A stretch of DNA of 64,000 nucleotides from Chara braunii (GCA_003427395.1 BFEA01000174.1:2414815-2478814), one strand, 5' to 3'; positions 22,129-33,031 are shown, counted from the stretch's first letter. Translations and numbers: made by a program. The notes: generated by a model not told the origin, from the letters alone.

Positions 22129-23461
22129 TTCCCAACAGTGAGGAGATCCGTAGTCTGATCCTAGGGAAATGCCATGATACAGAGGGACACTTCGGTTGGC
22201 AAAAGACTCTGGCCAATCTGATGCGCGCGTACACTTGGCCAGGAATGAAAAACGACTGCATAAAGTATGTCCGCAGCTGTAAAGTTTGCCAAAGGAATAG
22301 GACTACTACGCGTGCCCTTCTAGGTCTTCTCAGACCCTTGCCTATTCCTGATCAGCCAGGAGATTCAGTGTCCATTGACTTTATGGACGCGTCAAGAGTA
22401 GGCACAGCAAGAGCCAAGTCATGGTCGTAGTTGACAAATTTAGCAAGTATGTTGTTTTTGTCCCTTTGCTTGCAGAGGCACGTACAGAGTTAGTCATACA
22501 GAAGTTCTTTGATTTTTGGGTTAGTGAGGACGGAGTCGCATTGTCTATAGTCAGAGATAGAGATAGTCGCTTTACGAGTCAGAACTGGCAGGAACTGGTG
22601 AAAGTCTAGGGGTCGAAGTTGCTAATGTCGTCTGGTCGCCATCCAGAGACTAACGGTCAGAGTGAGCAGATGAACAAGATCCTGCAGCAAGTTCTGCGCA
22701 TGTATATTAGACCTGATCAGATTAACTGGGACGAGATGTTACCCAAGGTAGCCAGTGCGTACAATAACAGCGTGCACCTGTCCACCTGTCGCACTCCCAA
22801 TGAGTTGCACAAGTCCTTTAGACCGCGTAGACCGTTTGAAGGACTTAACCGGGATCAGATTCACAGGCTACCGCCCGGTACCAGGGAGTTTGCGATACAG
22901 CACGAGAAAGAGATGGCCACTGTTGTTGAGAACCTCATTAAGGCCCAACACTGGATGATAGAGCAGGCTAATAAGCATCGTCGCCCATCACAGTTTCAAG
23001 TAGGCGACTTAGTCTGGGTCAAGTCCAAAGAGTTTGCTCTTGAGGAAAACATCTCGCAGAAGTTATTGCCTGCGTACAGAGGACCGTGGCCAGTTGTCGA
23101 AGTCAAGGGCGGAGAAGATGGGCCGTCCTACACTGTAGAGATTCCAGCACACCTCCACACCTACCCTGTATTTCATGCATCAAAGTTGCTGCCGTGTGTC
23201 ACGAGTCAACAGTTTCCGTCTAGGAGATCCATGATCCCCCCGGACATGGACGGAAGATACGACATTGATAGCATTGTAGGTGAAGACATGTTCAGAACAG
23301 GAGGTAAAGGTCGTCCGCAAAAGCAGTATAAGGTCCGGTTTGCTTATCAGGAACTGGAGGACGACCGCTGGTTCACTAGAGCAGAACTTCTAGAAACAGC
23401 TCCCAACGTAGTTAGAGCCTATGAGAGAGATAAGAAAGGAAAAGGTCCTACCTTGGACTGA
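22129..23461 (+). pseudogene. integrase with chromodomain, element A
   Basis: The zinc-binding HHCC region is intact in form (CHDTEGHFGWQKT ... CKVCQRN, 22170-22295). The catalytic core follows, with DFMD, an Asp in IVRDRDSRF and Glu in HPETNGQSEQMN. A frameshift near 22400 and a TAG at 22607-22609 break it. The C-terminal ORF 22619-23461 is open for 280 codons: core end, QVGDLVWV module, HASKLLP, and a chromodomain-like end (YDIDSIVGED ... YKVRFAYQELEDDRWF). Such chromodomains can direct insertion in relatives. The 3' end lies 38 bp before the right LTR. Confidence 0.85.
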
Positions 23462-23489
23462 GTTATTCTCGGAGGACCTTGAATTTAGG

Positions 23490-23499
23490 CCGGCGGGAG
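23490..23499 (+). other. polypurine tract of element A
   Basis: The purine-rich ggcgggag directly precedes the TG of the right LTR, where plus-strand DNA priming is expected. It is short and not purely purine over more than 8 bases. Confidence 0.55.
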
Positions 23500-24416
23500 T
23501 GAAACGGTATTCACCAGTTCGCAGTAGCCGATCCAGATCCCAGGGCTCGATCCCTAGTCCTCACCTTACCTGTGTATAGTATCTGTGTCGACCCCTAGAG
23601 TTGAACCCGTGACCTGTGTATTGTAACAGTTGGTAGACTGTCGTAGGGTCCGTAGGCAGTAGGGGTTCGATTCGTAGACCTGTCGGGTAGGAGTCCTAGC
23701 AGGGTCTAGAAGTCGTAGCTGTAGTTCTCCCGTAAGCTCAAGGTCGTAGCTGCTACAGTCCAGAAAGGTCAAGGTCGTAGCTGCTACAGTATCGAAAGGC
23801 CAAGTCTACGGCCTTCCGGAAGGTCCGAGTAGTGGCCTTTCGAAGTTGCCCATGTTTAGGCTGAGCCAAGTGGGCAAGTGGAGTCTACTCGTGCTGAGTC
23901 AAGCGGCCCAGTCCCAGTCAGTCCTAGTCCAGTCAAGCAAGTATCGCATGGGACTGTGTGCACTACGGGCATGGGAAAGGGCCAGACCAACGAGTTGCAG
24001 AAGTAAAAACCAAAGGGCAGCGCCCAGCCATTCATTCATTCCTGCTTGAGCCATGCGGAACCGCTGCCACAGCGACTTGTGCGAGGTGGTCTACAGTGAG
24101 CCGGAGGACGAAGTGGGCGAGAGAGAAGAAACTTAGCCATAGCAATAGGGTAGCAGCGGCCATAGACGCCATAGCTGTAGATAGCGTGCAGAGCACGTGT
24201 GTATAGAGTAACGCGTGTGGGATATCCAGGGTGATCTTGTGTGTGCGAACAGAGAGTTGTGTGGGCGCTGTGTCGCCATAGCCATTGAAGTGAACTTGTA
24301 TCTGAACTGTATTCTCGACTACCATATCTCCGAGTTCTGAGTGGGCGCTTGTCGCCAGTTTGCTGCGCACCTGTTTGCATGCATGAGAAGTGTGAAAGAT
24401 AGCGAGTCTGATTGCA
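23500..24416 (+). repeat. right LTR of element A
   Basis: Starts TGAAACGGTATTCACC and ends ...GATTGCA, matching 10199-11118. Differences include cgatatt/cggtatt, a 3-bp indel near 23880 and several changes near 24000-24060. Instead of host DNA, a second primer-binding site follows, so this LTR also served as a 5' LTR. Confidence 0.88.
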
Positions 24417-24543
24417 TTGGTATCAGAACTGGTACCCGCTATTTCATGCACCATCGCCGAGTGTCGCAGGGGAGAGTTGCGCACCTGGCAGGGCGCCCTA
24501 ACCGAAGTGCGTCGCTGGAAAGAAGTCCGCCATAGAGGACCCG
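24417..24543 (+). other. second primer site and leader stub
   Basis: TTGGTATCAGAACTGG and about 110 bp of leader match 11119-11246, then identity stops at about 24543. This is the start of another internal region of the same family, truncated. Confidence 0.8.
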
Positions 24544-24668
24544 TTGTCGGGCGGCTGCGTACCAGCTGAGTGCACCCTTTGGGAAAATCGCGACTTGTTT
24601 TTTGGGTTGTTTTATTGGTTTTGCGTGGTTGATGCATGAATACACGAGCCTTGAAGGTTTTTTTTTGG

Positions 24669-24713
<45 letters not shown>

Positions 24714-26163
24714 TGCTAACGTTTAACAAGCAGGGAAACAGGCAGCGGACGCCAGGTCGTAAGCAGGGCTGAGAGCGGACCCAAAGTCAGAGTTTTCGAA
24801 GGCGCGCGCAGAGAACGCGTGTTGGGGGCAGTCACCGACGATTCGAGGAAGAAAACCTTGAGGAAGAAGACTCACCGAGGGAAGCGGTAGGACCAACGAA
24901 TACCGGCGACCGTAAACCCTACCGGAGATCTGGGGTTGACGTTACGAGATGCAAGTCGGCTCGATCAACATAGGGCCTACCTCGGTGCTGAGTAAAAGGA
25001 GTCGAAACGGTCGGCGCGGGAGTAGCCAGGCCGATAGATCGCGCGAGGACCGCAACGGTGGGGTTCCGACGAGGAGAAGCAGGGACTCGGCAAAAAACAA
25101 GGTGCGGGTAGCTTGTCCGGACTGTCAAGACCTATGGATATTCAAGAATGTCTGAGCTCTTGCGGAAAGCGATCAAGGGACATAAGAAACGGGATGGGCG
25201 ATCGAAAAGGAGCAAGGGCACTGAGAAAGAGTGGGGCCAGGACAATACCAATGGGGCCACAGAGGTAATCCAACCTGGAACCAAAGAAGAGCGGGGCTGA
25301 TCAGCGCAGGAAACAGACTGGCTCTTGCTAGAAATCTGGCCAGATCGCGGGCCGCCTTCGGAACAGTTACGAATAAGCGAGAGCTCTTGACTTTCTTGGT
25401 AACTGTTTCTGCGGCTGAGTCCTCACCGAACAATAGGAGAAAAGTCTGTACCAATGCAGACAAGGAGGGTTGGATGCTGCGACACCTCAAAAGGGGGGGA
25501 GCGGGGAGCAATCTTGATTTTCAAGAATAATCAGGATCCCGTTGCGAAAGAGAGATCTGACTGTTCAAACATGCAAGCAAGGTTACGCGCGCCCAGATCT
25601 TTGATAACTGGATGGAAGGAGCACGCGTCTCGAGCTTCTTGGCAACTGTCTAGGGGGGGGGGGGGGTGAAAAACGCGGGAAGAACAAAAGAAGGTCGTTG
25701 AATTGGGAAGCAACGAAGAACGCGACCACGTACGAGCGGGGGTTTCCGTCAGCGGAGGTGCAACGAAGAGGGCCCCTGCTTAAGAACGATCTGACCATCG
25801 GAGGTAGATTGGATCCTATTGGAGTAGGCATGCAGGGATGGATGATGGGAGAGGGAAAGCGGGAGGAAGTATGAAATGAAGAACGAAAGTTCAAAAATGG
25901 AATGAAAATTTCAACCTTTGCTGCCTTACGAACCAGGCGCCCCGGGCCACAAAAATAAGTAGAAGCAGCAAACGAGATCGGTGGGGTATAAAGGGGGGGC
26001 GGTCTCAGGAATGCGGGGAGCGTACCTGCAGCGGACAGGGCCCGTCAACTCGCACGACGCGCGATCGAGAGAGAGAGAGAGGGAGAGGAGGAACGCTCGT
26101 TGGTCACAACGCACGGAGCTTGCTCACGCGGAAGCGCGGGTAGCGAGCGGCAGCGAGCCAGAC

Positions 26164-26223
<60 letters not shown>

Positions 26224-26344
26224 AGAGGGGGGAGAACGCACGAGGCACGCGCACGGGTTCGCACTCAGCACGTCGGGCGGGCTCCGGAGCATTGCGCTCG
26301 GCACCGCGAGAACGGGAGGGGAGAGTGAGCACACGCGGAGGGGA

Positions 26345-26409
<65 letters not shown>

Positions 26410-26442
26410 NNNNNNNNNNNNNNNNNNNNNNNNNNNNNNNNN

Positions 26443-26484
<42 letters not shown>

Positions 26485-27592
26485 CGAGAAAGAGAGAGAG
26501 AGAGAGAGAGGGGAAGAGGGAGAGAAAGGGCGACCTTACCTAGCGGGGTAGAGATCGTCGGAAAGAAGAAAAGGCGGGGTTTTGAACGCACGGTGCCGGG
26601 GGAGCGCTCGGGCTTTGGGAAGGAAGGAGGGAAACCTTCGGTGTTCGCGTACATGGTGGGTGTTTCTCGCGTTAGCGGTAGCTTAGAACTCCGTCGAGCT
26701 ACCTAAGAGGGAGCAAACAGGGGGAGAGCGCTCGCGGCGCTTGAACGTGCCCAAAGAACGAGGGGAGAGTCTGTGTACAATGGGAGAAGACGGGTCGATC
26801 GGGTACGGGGGAGTCAAGACTCGGGTGGGAAGCGGGGAACAGTGTGCTTAGGCACGGCGGCTGGCGGGAGCTGACGGAGAGGAAAAGAGGGGAGAAAGAG
26901 AGAGAGAGAAAGCGAGAGAAAGAAGAGAGAGAGAAGGAGGAAACAAGAGAGGAGGAAAAGAGAGTGAAGGAGAGAGCGTCGAGAAAGGAAGGGGAGAGAG
27001 AGTGAGAATCCGCCAATCATCGCGAGCGCGCAGGCGGCCAACTTCAAGACAGTTTCCTAAGGGCTACCGTTCGGCGAACGCGAGCGAAGGAAAGTCGTCG
27101 GCGCCCAGCCATCGAAGGCTAGCGCTGACTCCCGGCTCCGAATCGAGCCTACATACTCGTCGAGCCCGGGTTCGTGGTCCCCTCTCGAGTTCGCGACCGC
27201 TTCGAGCTTGAACTGTTTTTAAGCTTCGGAGAACGCCGCGCGCTCATGCGGCGGGGGCGCTGTCAGTCGGGGAAGAATCTTCAAAAGCTGGCCTAGGGGA
27301 GTTCGAAGTCCTTTAAGCTCCGCATCTACACAACATATGAAGACCACGTTCGAGGCTCGTGCTGAAAGTCCCTTCTGAGCGCGGCGTCTCCGTCCAACAA
27401 GAGTCTTTCGTCATGCGCCCGCCACACCTTGTGCTGCCGCCTAGAGGGCCCCCGAGTGTGCTGCGGGGTTGGAAGATTTCCCCTTTGGGGACCGGGTTTC
27501 AGGCGAGCGGGCTGTCAGCGCCTATGCAGGCGGCGAGTTCAGAGTCCCCCCCCCCAGTTTCCGTGCCAGTAATGTGACGGAGTCCAAGTTCA
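24544..27592. other. no gene; simple repeats and a gap
   Basis: A near-pure T tract lies at 24671-24708. (GA)n tracts lie at about 26065-26085, 26168-26220 and 26349-26490, with a 33-base N run at 26410-26442 inside the longest. ORFs across these are Arg/Glu or Ser/Leu artefacts. No domain is seen. Part of this may be the 5' portion of the element D LTR. Confidence 0.5.
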
Positions 27593-28250
27593 AAGGTCGT
27601 GCTCTCGTTCCTCTTTGAATTTGCTGTCCATACCGAGTCTGAACCGCTCTTCTTTCCTTTTTTTTACCTCTGAAGATCTAGAGAGTTGCATAAACGGTTT
27701 GCACAGAGAGCGCCTGTGTGGAAGCAAGTTTGGAGTCCTTCTGGATCAGAATCGGTGATGCGAGGGAATCCAAGTTCGAAGGTCGTGCTCTCGTTCCTCT
27801 TTGAATTTGCTGTCCATGTCGAGTCTGAACCTATCTTCTTTCCTTTTTTTTTACCTCTGAAGATCTAGAGAGTTGCATAAACGGTTTGCGCAGAGAGCGC
27901 CTGTGTGGAAGCAAGTTCGGAGTCTTTCCGGATCAGAATCGGTGATGCGAGGGAATCGAAGTTCGAAGGTCGTGCTCTCGTTCCTCTTTGAATTTGCTGT
28001 CCATGGAGTTTGAACCTCTCTTCTTTCCTCTTTTTTTTTTTTTTTTTTTTTTTTTACTTTGAAGATCTAGAGAGTTGCATAAACGGTTCGCGCAGAGAGC
28101 GCCTGTGTGGAAGCAAGTTCGAAGGCTTTCCGAATCAGAATCGGTGGTGCTAGGTAGTCCAAGTTCGAAGGTCGTGCTCTCGGTCCTCTTTGAATTTGCT
28201 GTCCATATCGAGCCTCAACCTCTCTTCTTTGAATCCTGTTGTTACCATCC
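27593..28250. repeat. 186-bp tandem repeats upstream of element D
   Basis: Units beginning aaggtcgtgctctcg start at 27593, 27779, 27965 and 28168 (periods 186, 186, 203). Each holds a T-rich tract of variable length and gaagatctagagagttgcat followed by aaacggtttgc. The third unit is longer through an expanded T run (28029-28053). A shorter duplication (tgttgttacc...gctgtcg.acctg) follows at about 28241-28302. The array probably lies in the element D 5' LTR, which would end at 28588. Confidence 0.8.
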
Positions 28251-28591
28251 CTGTTGGGCTCTGTCGCACCTGTTGTTACCGACTCTGTTGGGCGCTGTCG
28301 TACCTGCTTAGTCGCCCGACCAGTTGGAAAGGGGCCGACGGGGAATGCACGGCGACCGTCCGCACTACTTAACTGCACAAAGAACACAGCGGGAAAAAGG
28401 GGGGGTGTAACGGGGGGGAGACAAGGGGGCCTTGGCCGTCCGTTCGGAAACAGGGGTCGGAGTCACGGGCCTACGGTCACAGGTACCGGGCCGAGGGTGT
28501 GCGTCGACGGAACGGGGTAACACTCGGAAACCGGGCCGCGGGACCGGCCGGGGCGGGTGAGGGTCGCGAGGGAGGTGTGGACGCGACAAAG

Positions 28592-28609
28592 TGGCGCCGT
28601 TGCCGGGGA
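28592..28609 (+). other. primer-binding site, tRNA-Asp type
   Basis: TGGCGCCGTTGCCGGGGA matches over its first 17 bases the complement of the 3' end of plant tRNA-Asp including CCA, as recalled. Athila-type Ty3 elements use this site. An LTR end of the form ...GCGACA lies 3 bp upstream (28587-28588). It fixes the orientation and 5' boundary of element D. Confidence 0.8.
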
Positions 28610-29067
28610 TGGGCGTTTCTCCCACGGCCGCGGCCGGCTCAGCAACTACCGGGTAAGGGGAGGACCGGCGTGACAGGCAGTGGCAGGGTTTTTTTTTTGG
28701 CACACGGTTTTTTTCAGGACATCAGCATCTTCTACGACGTTTCTTCGGCACGACTGAGTTTTTTCGGACCCCTCGGCGGTTTCTTAGTGCCAATTTCACT
28801 CGAGCAGCAACGGAGGGGGAACTCCTTGGGGCTTGTTTTTTGGAGGGTTGTCGGGGCTGTTTTTTTGGGTGCGGGGGAGTTGGGGTGTCGGGCTTCTCCT
28901 TGGCTTTTTGCAGGTCCGCTCCGGCCCGCTTGCGACCTCGGCTCCCGCTCCCGGCCTCCGAAGGGTAAAACAGGTCAGTTCCCTTTTTTGAGTGCTTGAT
29001 TTTTGCGATTGTTTATTTTTAGAAATTTAAAAATTAAGAGGGTGAACAGTTTGCTTGAGGGGACTGG

Positions 29068-29625
29068 ATGAGGGTGAAGAACAACGAAGGGGTGGGAAGA
29101 AGAACCGTCCGGGAAAATAGTGTAAGGGGGTCTGCTCAAGGGGAAGAAAGAGAGGGGGCGAGGGGAAGAGAGGAGAGAAGGGTCCGAGAGGGTCCGGGGG
29201 AGCTATCCATTTGGGACCCAAGGGGGTCGCCGAGTATACTTGATCCGCACGGGTTGTGGAGAGTACCTACCCGAGGGCAAAGTCCCGCACGAGAGAGGGT
29301 GTGTAGAGAAGGGTTTGGGGCTTCGGTTCTCGACCCGCGAGGGCTGACGACAGGTTCCTTGCGAAGGTCGACTCCCGCAAGAGGGCGGGACTCTCAAACG
29401 GGACCGGTTCGGGACTTGGGGGTGAGGAGAGTGGTGCTACGAGTGTCGGGGCAAGGGGGAGAGAGAGACACAGCTACAGTTGCCAGCGAGGGGGTTAGAG
29501 AAGAAGGGGATACTTGGGGGCCCTTGGACGAGGGATCGGAGGCCGAATCCTGGGTGGACCGGTGTCTAGCCGATTTCTCGGACTCGGACCTGGGGGACTA
29601 TTGGGATTATGATAACGAATATTGA
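29068..29625 (+). CDS. hypothetical ORF 1 of element D
   Basis: This is a 185-codon ORF, the first after the primer site (leader of about 460 nt). It is rich in Arg, Gly and Glu. It contains recurring D-P-R/H-G-L/S words (WDPRGSPS, LDPHGLW, LDPRGLT) and ends in an acidic and aromatic tail (DFSDSDLGDYWDYDNEY). No domain is recognised. Composition could reflect GC-rich DNA, so coding status is uncertain; the acidic tail and position favour a real product. Confidence 0.4.
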   Translation: MRVKNNEGVGRRTVRENSVRGSAQGEEREGARGREERRVREGPGELSIWDPRGSPSILDPHGLWRVPTRGQSPARERVCREGFGASVLDPRGLTTGSLRRSTPARGRDSQTGPVRDLGVRRVVLRVSGQGGERDTATVASEGVREEGDTWGPLDEGSEAESWVDRCLADFSDSDLGDYWDYDNEY

Positions 29626-30231
29626 AGACTCAAGGTACGTACGCTTGTCAACTCAACCTGAGGGACTCTTCCTAAAAGCTCTGCTTTTCCCACCCCACTT
29701 TTTCTGACTTCCCGATTTGAATTCCAGTGATTCCAAGAGAGAAAAGAGGCAGCGGGAGGCAGAAAAGGAAGAAGGGAACGGAGTGCGAAGAGTTCTGATG
29801 AGGAGAATGGGGGGGAGTAGATAGCCTAGTGATTTCTGATAAATAGGTGGATCTTGTCATGGGACCCCGGTAATTCCACGCTTGAGGTGGGCCGAGTAGA
29901 GGCGTGGTACCGGATATGCTAACTTAGGACTAGGGGTCGGTTCAGTGGGGGACATAGGACCCAGGTGTGTGACTTCGGTCCGACTCCGGAGAGGGGGTTG
30001 CCACCCTTCCTTGGGGATAACCTGTGTCCGCGGCTAGTCTCTATACCGGGGGTGGGAAGGGGTCTCTCAGCGGGGGAGGACAGGAAGGTAGCCGAGTGAG
30101 ACTGCGTTCCTTCTCTGGTCCATTTGATTCCTTCTGAGCTCACAGGCTTCTTCTCCTTGCGGGTTAGAGGTGGTCTCTCGAGTGGCCAAAAGGAAGTAGG
30201 GACTTAGGGAATTTTCTTTTGATTATATTGC
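29626..30231. other. 606-bp spacer in element D
   Basis: No plus-strand ORF of note. This is the only long gap in the ORF array and could hold a leader, promoter or intron, but no specific signal is seen. Confidence 0.4.
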
Positions 30232-30538
30232 ATGAGCTTAGAAGCCGTTCTGGAATGGATTAGCGTGTGTACATACGGAGGTGTTGACGTGTGGTGTTAC
30301 TCTTTTCGACTATGGACGGGTGACTTTGATGTGGGTGTCTATGTAGAGGAAGGACTAGATCAAGGGGAGGATTTCCTTCGTGGGTGGGAAGAGGCGATAG
30401 GCCACTCTCGCGGTTCGAGGGAGGAATTGAGGTGGTCGTCTGGCGCCAATAATTCCTGACGCTTATCTCGACGGATCGGACGACTGGAAAGTGCTAGTAG
30501 GGATCGTGGAGAGGGTAGTGAGAACGACAAATCCATGA
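30232..30538 (+). pseudogene. small paralogue 1 (GVDVWCY family), frameshifted
   Basis: ATG 30232 opens a product with GGVDVWCYSFRLWTGDFDVG, then VEEGLDQGEDFLRGWEEAIGH. It matches the next ORF (GGVDVWCYTFYWWTDHFDIA ... SWEEAVGH). A frameshift near 30440 hides the C-terminus, which continues in the next frame as AYLDGSDDWKVLVGIVERVV and matches AFLDGSDGWRALVQIIEEIV. About 20 middle residues are missing relative to the paralogue. The shifted frame ends in TGA at 30536-30538, overlapping the ATG of the next ORF as ATGA. Function unknown. Confidence 0.6.
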
Positions 30539-30888
30539 GTTTGAGGGCTCTGGAGTTTGAACCTGCGGGAATTAGTGTGGGTGATCGAGGTGGGGTAGAC
30601 GTGTGGTGCTATACTTTCTACTGGTGGACCGACCATTTCGACATTGCCTTGTACGCAGAAGAGGGTGTGGATAGAGAGGCCGGATATTTGGATAGCTGGG
30701 AGGAGGCAGTCGGTCACGCACAGCTCGAGAGGGAACTGCTGGGGGCTTACGATATCAAGTACGTCTACTCGTTAGGGTGTAGGACATATTCACGTGGGGG
30801 TAGGCTTGTTCCTACTATTCCAGAAGCCTTCCTAGACGGATCGGACGGGTGGAGAGCACTAGTTCAAATCATAGAGGAGATAGTCTAA
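30535..30888 (+). CDS. small paralogue 2 (GVDVWCY family)
   Basis: This 117-codon ORF is intact. It has GVDVWCYTFYWWTDHFDIAL (residues about 22-41), an acidic helix ending SWEEAVGHA, and a C-terminal helix GWRALVQIIEEIV. It is a tandem paralogue of the preceding ORF, with a start overlapping that stop (ATGA). The pattern of aromatic strand, A/V-L-Y, E-E resembles part of the larger family downstream (YVWVRARRF ... IFLNEEAW), so a common origin is possible. Its TAA is four bases before the next ATG (TAAGGGGATGG). No known family is recognised. Confidence 0.6.
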   Translation: MSLRALEFEPAGISVGDRGGVDVWCYTFYWWTDHFDIALYAEEGVDREAGYLDSWEEAVGHAQLERELLGAYDIKYVYSLGCRTYSRGGRLVPTIPEAFLDGSDGWRALVQIIEEIV

Positions 30889-30892
30889 GGGG

Positions 30893-31636
30893 ATGGTTAG
30901 GATCGAAGAAGGTACTGAAGAAGAAGGGGTTCGAATAGAGAAAGCTGATTTAAGCAAAGACAGGGAGTGCTTTAGCGTCCCTTTGGACCACCGCACCGAG
31001 AGGTGTCTAGCCGGCCGCGAGAGGGGGTTAGAGCTAGAACAAGGGGTTTTCCTTTGGGCTCATTTCGCTGTAGGAACTTGGGAAGTGGACAGGTGGTCCC
31101 GGAACAGGCCCCAGAATGGGAAGAGACCCAGACGAACGGTGGTCCGTGCGGAGGGAATTGTTTATTTGAGTAAGGAGGCCTGGGCCGATTACGTCATTCA
31201 CTTGGTCCTAGGTTGGTATTGTGTGGATCATTGGGAGGCACGAGCGGGTCCGATTTTGAGACAGATTTTTGAGACGGAGCCCCTTAGACACTGCCCACCA
31301 GTTGAGGTAAGGGTGAGCTGCGTGTGAGACGAGGAGTACCCTCGCGCCACAAGGGGTATCAGGGCCATATTCCCGTCGTTCATTTTTCGAAGGGCGAGCG
31401 GGAAAGAGGAGCGGTACGAAAAGGTTGTGCGGTCCATAATACGGGAGAGAGGGTGGCAGCTCTCTGTTAGGTCGCTCCATTGGTACTACACCTACTGTGT
31501 GGATAACCCGGTACCCTACGGAATCAAAGCCTGTAGCATTCGCGCGGGGATCTTTAGGGAGTCGGCTCGAGACCACGAGGGTGGACGAGATTACGGTTAC
31601 CGAAGGGTCTTCGGGGTACCACAAAGAATGTTTTAA
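30893..31636 (+). pseudogene. large paralogue A1, one in-frame TGA
   Basis: Two ORFs in one frame (30893-31327 and 31328-31636) are separated by a single TGA at 31325-31327, giving 248 codons. It has the modules shared with A2-A4: an N-terminal charged region, VFLWAHFAVG, IVYLSKEAWADYVIHLVLG, and a C-terminal helix block ending SLHWYYTYCVD. The TGA could be a decayed CGA or TGG. It begins four bases after the previous stop and ends four bases before the A2 start (TAAATGAATGG). No known domain. Confidence 0.6.
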
Positions 31637-31640
31637 ATGA

Positions 31641-32325
31641 ATGGTGTTCCACGATAGGGAACAGGGACGCTTTGTCGAGTCCTCCTTGGAGGGTAGTGAG
31701 ACCCTTAGATTGATCCCTAGTAACAAGGGGGTTCCGACTGGGAAGGATAGAAGGAGGTAAGGCGACCGTGAGCGGAGAGTTCGTGTGGGTAGAATCCAAG
31801 GAAGTTGAGGGTCGAGGGGTTGGGAGGTGTCTCAAGGTGACCGCGGTTATCTTCGTGGCCCTCGAGGCTTGGGCGAAGGTCGTAGTGCCCCTGGTCCTGG
31901 GACAAGGGGGTGGGCTGGATAGGTTGTTACGAGAAGCAAGAGAAATAAGAGAAGAATGGATAAGTAGGGTTTGGGAGCGATTTGCGTTTATGGCTATAGA
32001 GAAGGAGAGGTTCGCAGGAGAGAAAGAGCTTCCAAGGGCGTGCTACCCGTTAACTGTGAGGGTGTCGTCTTTCCTGTTCCAAGGGACCGACGAAGGAAAG
32101 ATAGTGAGGCTTCTGGAGAGGGGAAGGAGTCTGGGATTACCCTTCTGGGCCCTGTGGACGCTGTATACGCACTGCATCGATTGGGGTATACCTCCACGCA
32201 GGAAGCTTTGGGGCGTTTTTAGGAGATTGGGGTCCCTGGAGAGACCCTTCACTCTCTCACCGGAGAGATACCACCGGTGGGTTTTCAAAACAGCGTCGGT
32301 AGATGGTGAGATTCGTGTTGAATGA
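31641..32325 (+). pseudogene. large paralogue A2, frameshifted
   Basis: The likely start is ATG 31641, four bases after the A1 stop. The frame reads MVFHDREQGRFVESS ... RLIPSNKGVPTGK, corresponding to the A3 N-terminus, then meets a stop near 31757. The product continues in the next frame (ATG 31768) with GEFVWVESKE, AVIFVALEAWAKVVVPLVLG and a C-terminal block FWALWTLYTHCIDWGIPPRR, followed by VFRRL. One indel at about 31750 separates the parts. The end overlaps A3 by 23 bp. Function unknown. Confidence 0.6.
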
Positions 32326-33031
32326 GAACGGAGCGGCAGAGTCGATAGAAGCTAGTGACACGGGGAAAGTCTTGATTCCGGGGGACCCTCGAGTGACCCC
32401 TTACTGGATGAGCGTTGAGAAAGGGGGAGTGATCAGAGAAGGGGCCTACGTGTGGGTTCGAGCTCGAAGATTCACTTGGAAGGAAGGTGTGGAAAGGGGA
32501 GGCCCAGCCGACCTCAGTCGTTTCCTACAGATCCGGGCTACGATCTTCCTTAACGAAGAGGCGTGGACCGAAGTTTGGAGAGGCTTGGTGACCGGGCGAC
32601 TAACGGATTTTGAGTACCGAGAATCCGTGAGGCTGGTCGCAAACAACCTAGTGTTAGCTGACTACAAGGAAGGGACTTTCGAGTCGTGGACGCTAGTGTC
32701 CTTCGCCGAGCCCGGTGAGGTCGCTCGCCCGTCAGGAGTCCTTCACACGAACTTTCCTAAATTCTTGACGGACTCATTTTTTAGAGACCCGGAGGAGCGA
32801 GTAGTAGAAATACTTAGAGCGGCCCGGGAGTCCGGGGTGCGTGCTAGGGGTTTGTACTGCCTCTACACACGGTGCGTGGACGCAGGGGTTCGCCCGAGAG
32901 AGGAGTTATCGGCTATATTCGAAAGGCTTAGAGAATTTGAAGGAATCCGGGCACACGTGGCTGAAGTCCCGTACGCCCACCTATTTGGGGAAGAGCAAGT
33001 AGCCAACCGAAGGGGCTTTGCGGGCCGATGA
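32303..33031 (+). CDS. large paralogue A3, intact
   Basis: A 242-codon ORF and the best-preserved member. Residues 1-50 are MVRFVLNENG ... VLIPGDPR; about 48-60 are AYVWVRARRF; about 75-95 are RATIFLNEEAWTEVWRGLVT. The C-terminal third has ERVVEILRAARESGVRARG, then LYCLYTRCVDAGVRPREEL and IFERL. It looks globular and soluble, without signal peptide or membrane segment. A2 overlaps its start and its own TGA overlaps the next ATG (ATGA at 33028-33031). I recognise no known family; the open frame in a decaying element suggests recent constraint. Confidence 0.65.
   Translation: MVRFVLNENGAAESIEASDTGKVLIPGDPRVTPYWMSVEKGGVIREGAYVWVRARRFTWKEGVERGGPADLSRFLQIRATIFLNEEAWTEVWRGLVTGRLTDFEYRESVRLVANNLVLADYKEGTFESWTLVSFAEPGEVARPSGVLHTNFPKFLTDSFFRDPEERVVEILRAARESGVRARGLYCLYTRCVDAGVRPREELSAIFERLREFEGIRAHVAEVPYAHLFGEEQVANRRGFAGR

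Larger units (their letters stand above)
10199..24416 (+). mobile_element. Ty3/gypsy chromovirus element A with nested insertions
   Basis: LTRs lie at 10199-11118 and 23500-24416, with an initiator-Met primer site at 11119, coiled-coil gag from 12542, zinc knuckle, protease, RT, integrase and chromodomain. The gag is interrupted at 13289 by repeat R and then the non-autonomous copy A, ending at 20235, so about 6.9 kb of this span is foreign. Gag, RT and integrase carry frameshifts, stops and deletions; the element is not autonomous. The LTRs differ by a few percent by eye. Confidence 0.85.

Noticed and set aside
26045-26654. Long ORFs on both strands rich in Arg/Glu or Ser/Leu
   Set aside because: They translate (GA)n/(CT)n microsatellites and a run of N; there is no unique protein sequence.
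28499-28999. 166-codon plus-strand ORF
   Set aside because: It runs across the predicted LTR end and primer site of element D and has no domain, so it is untranslated leader.
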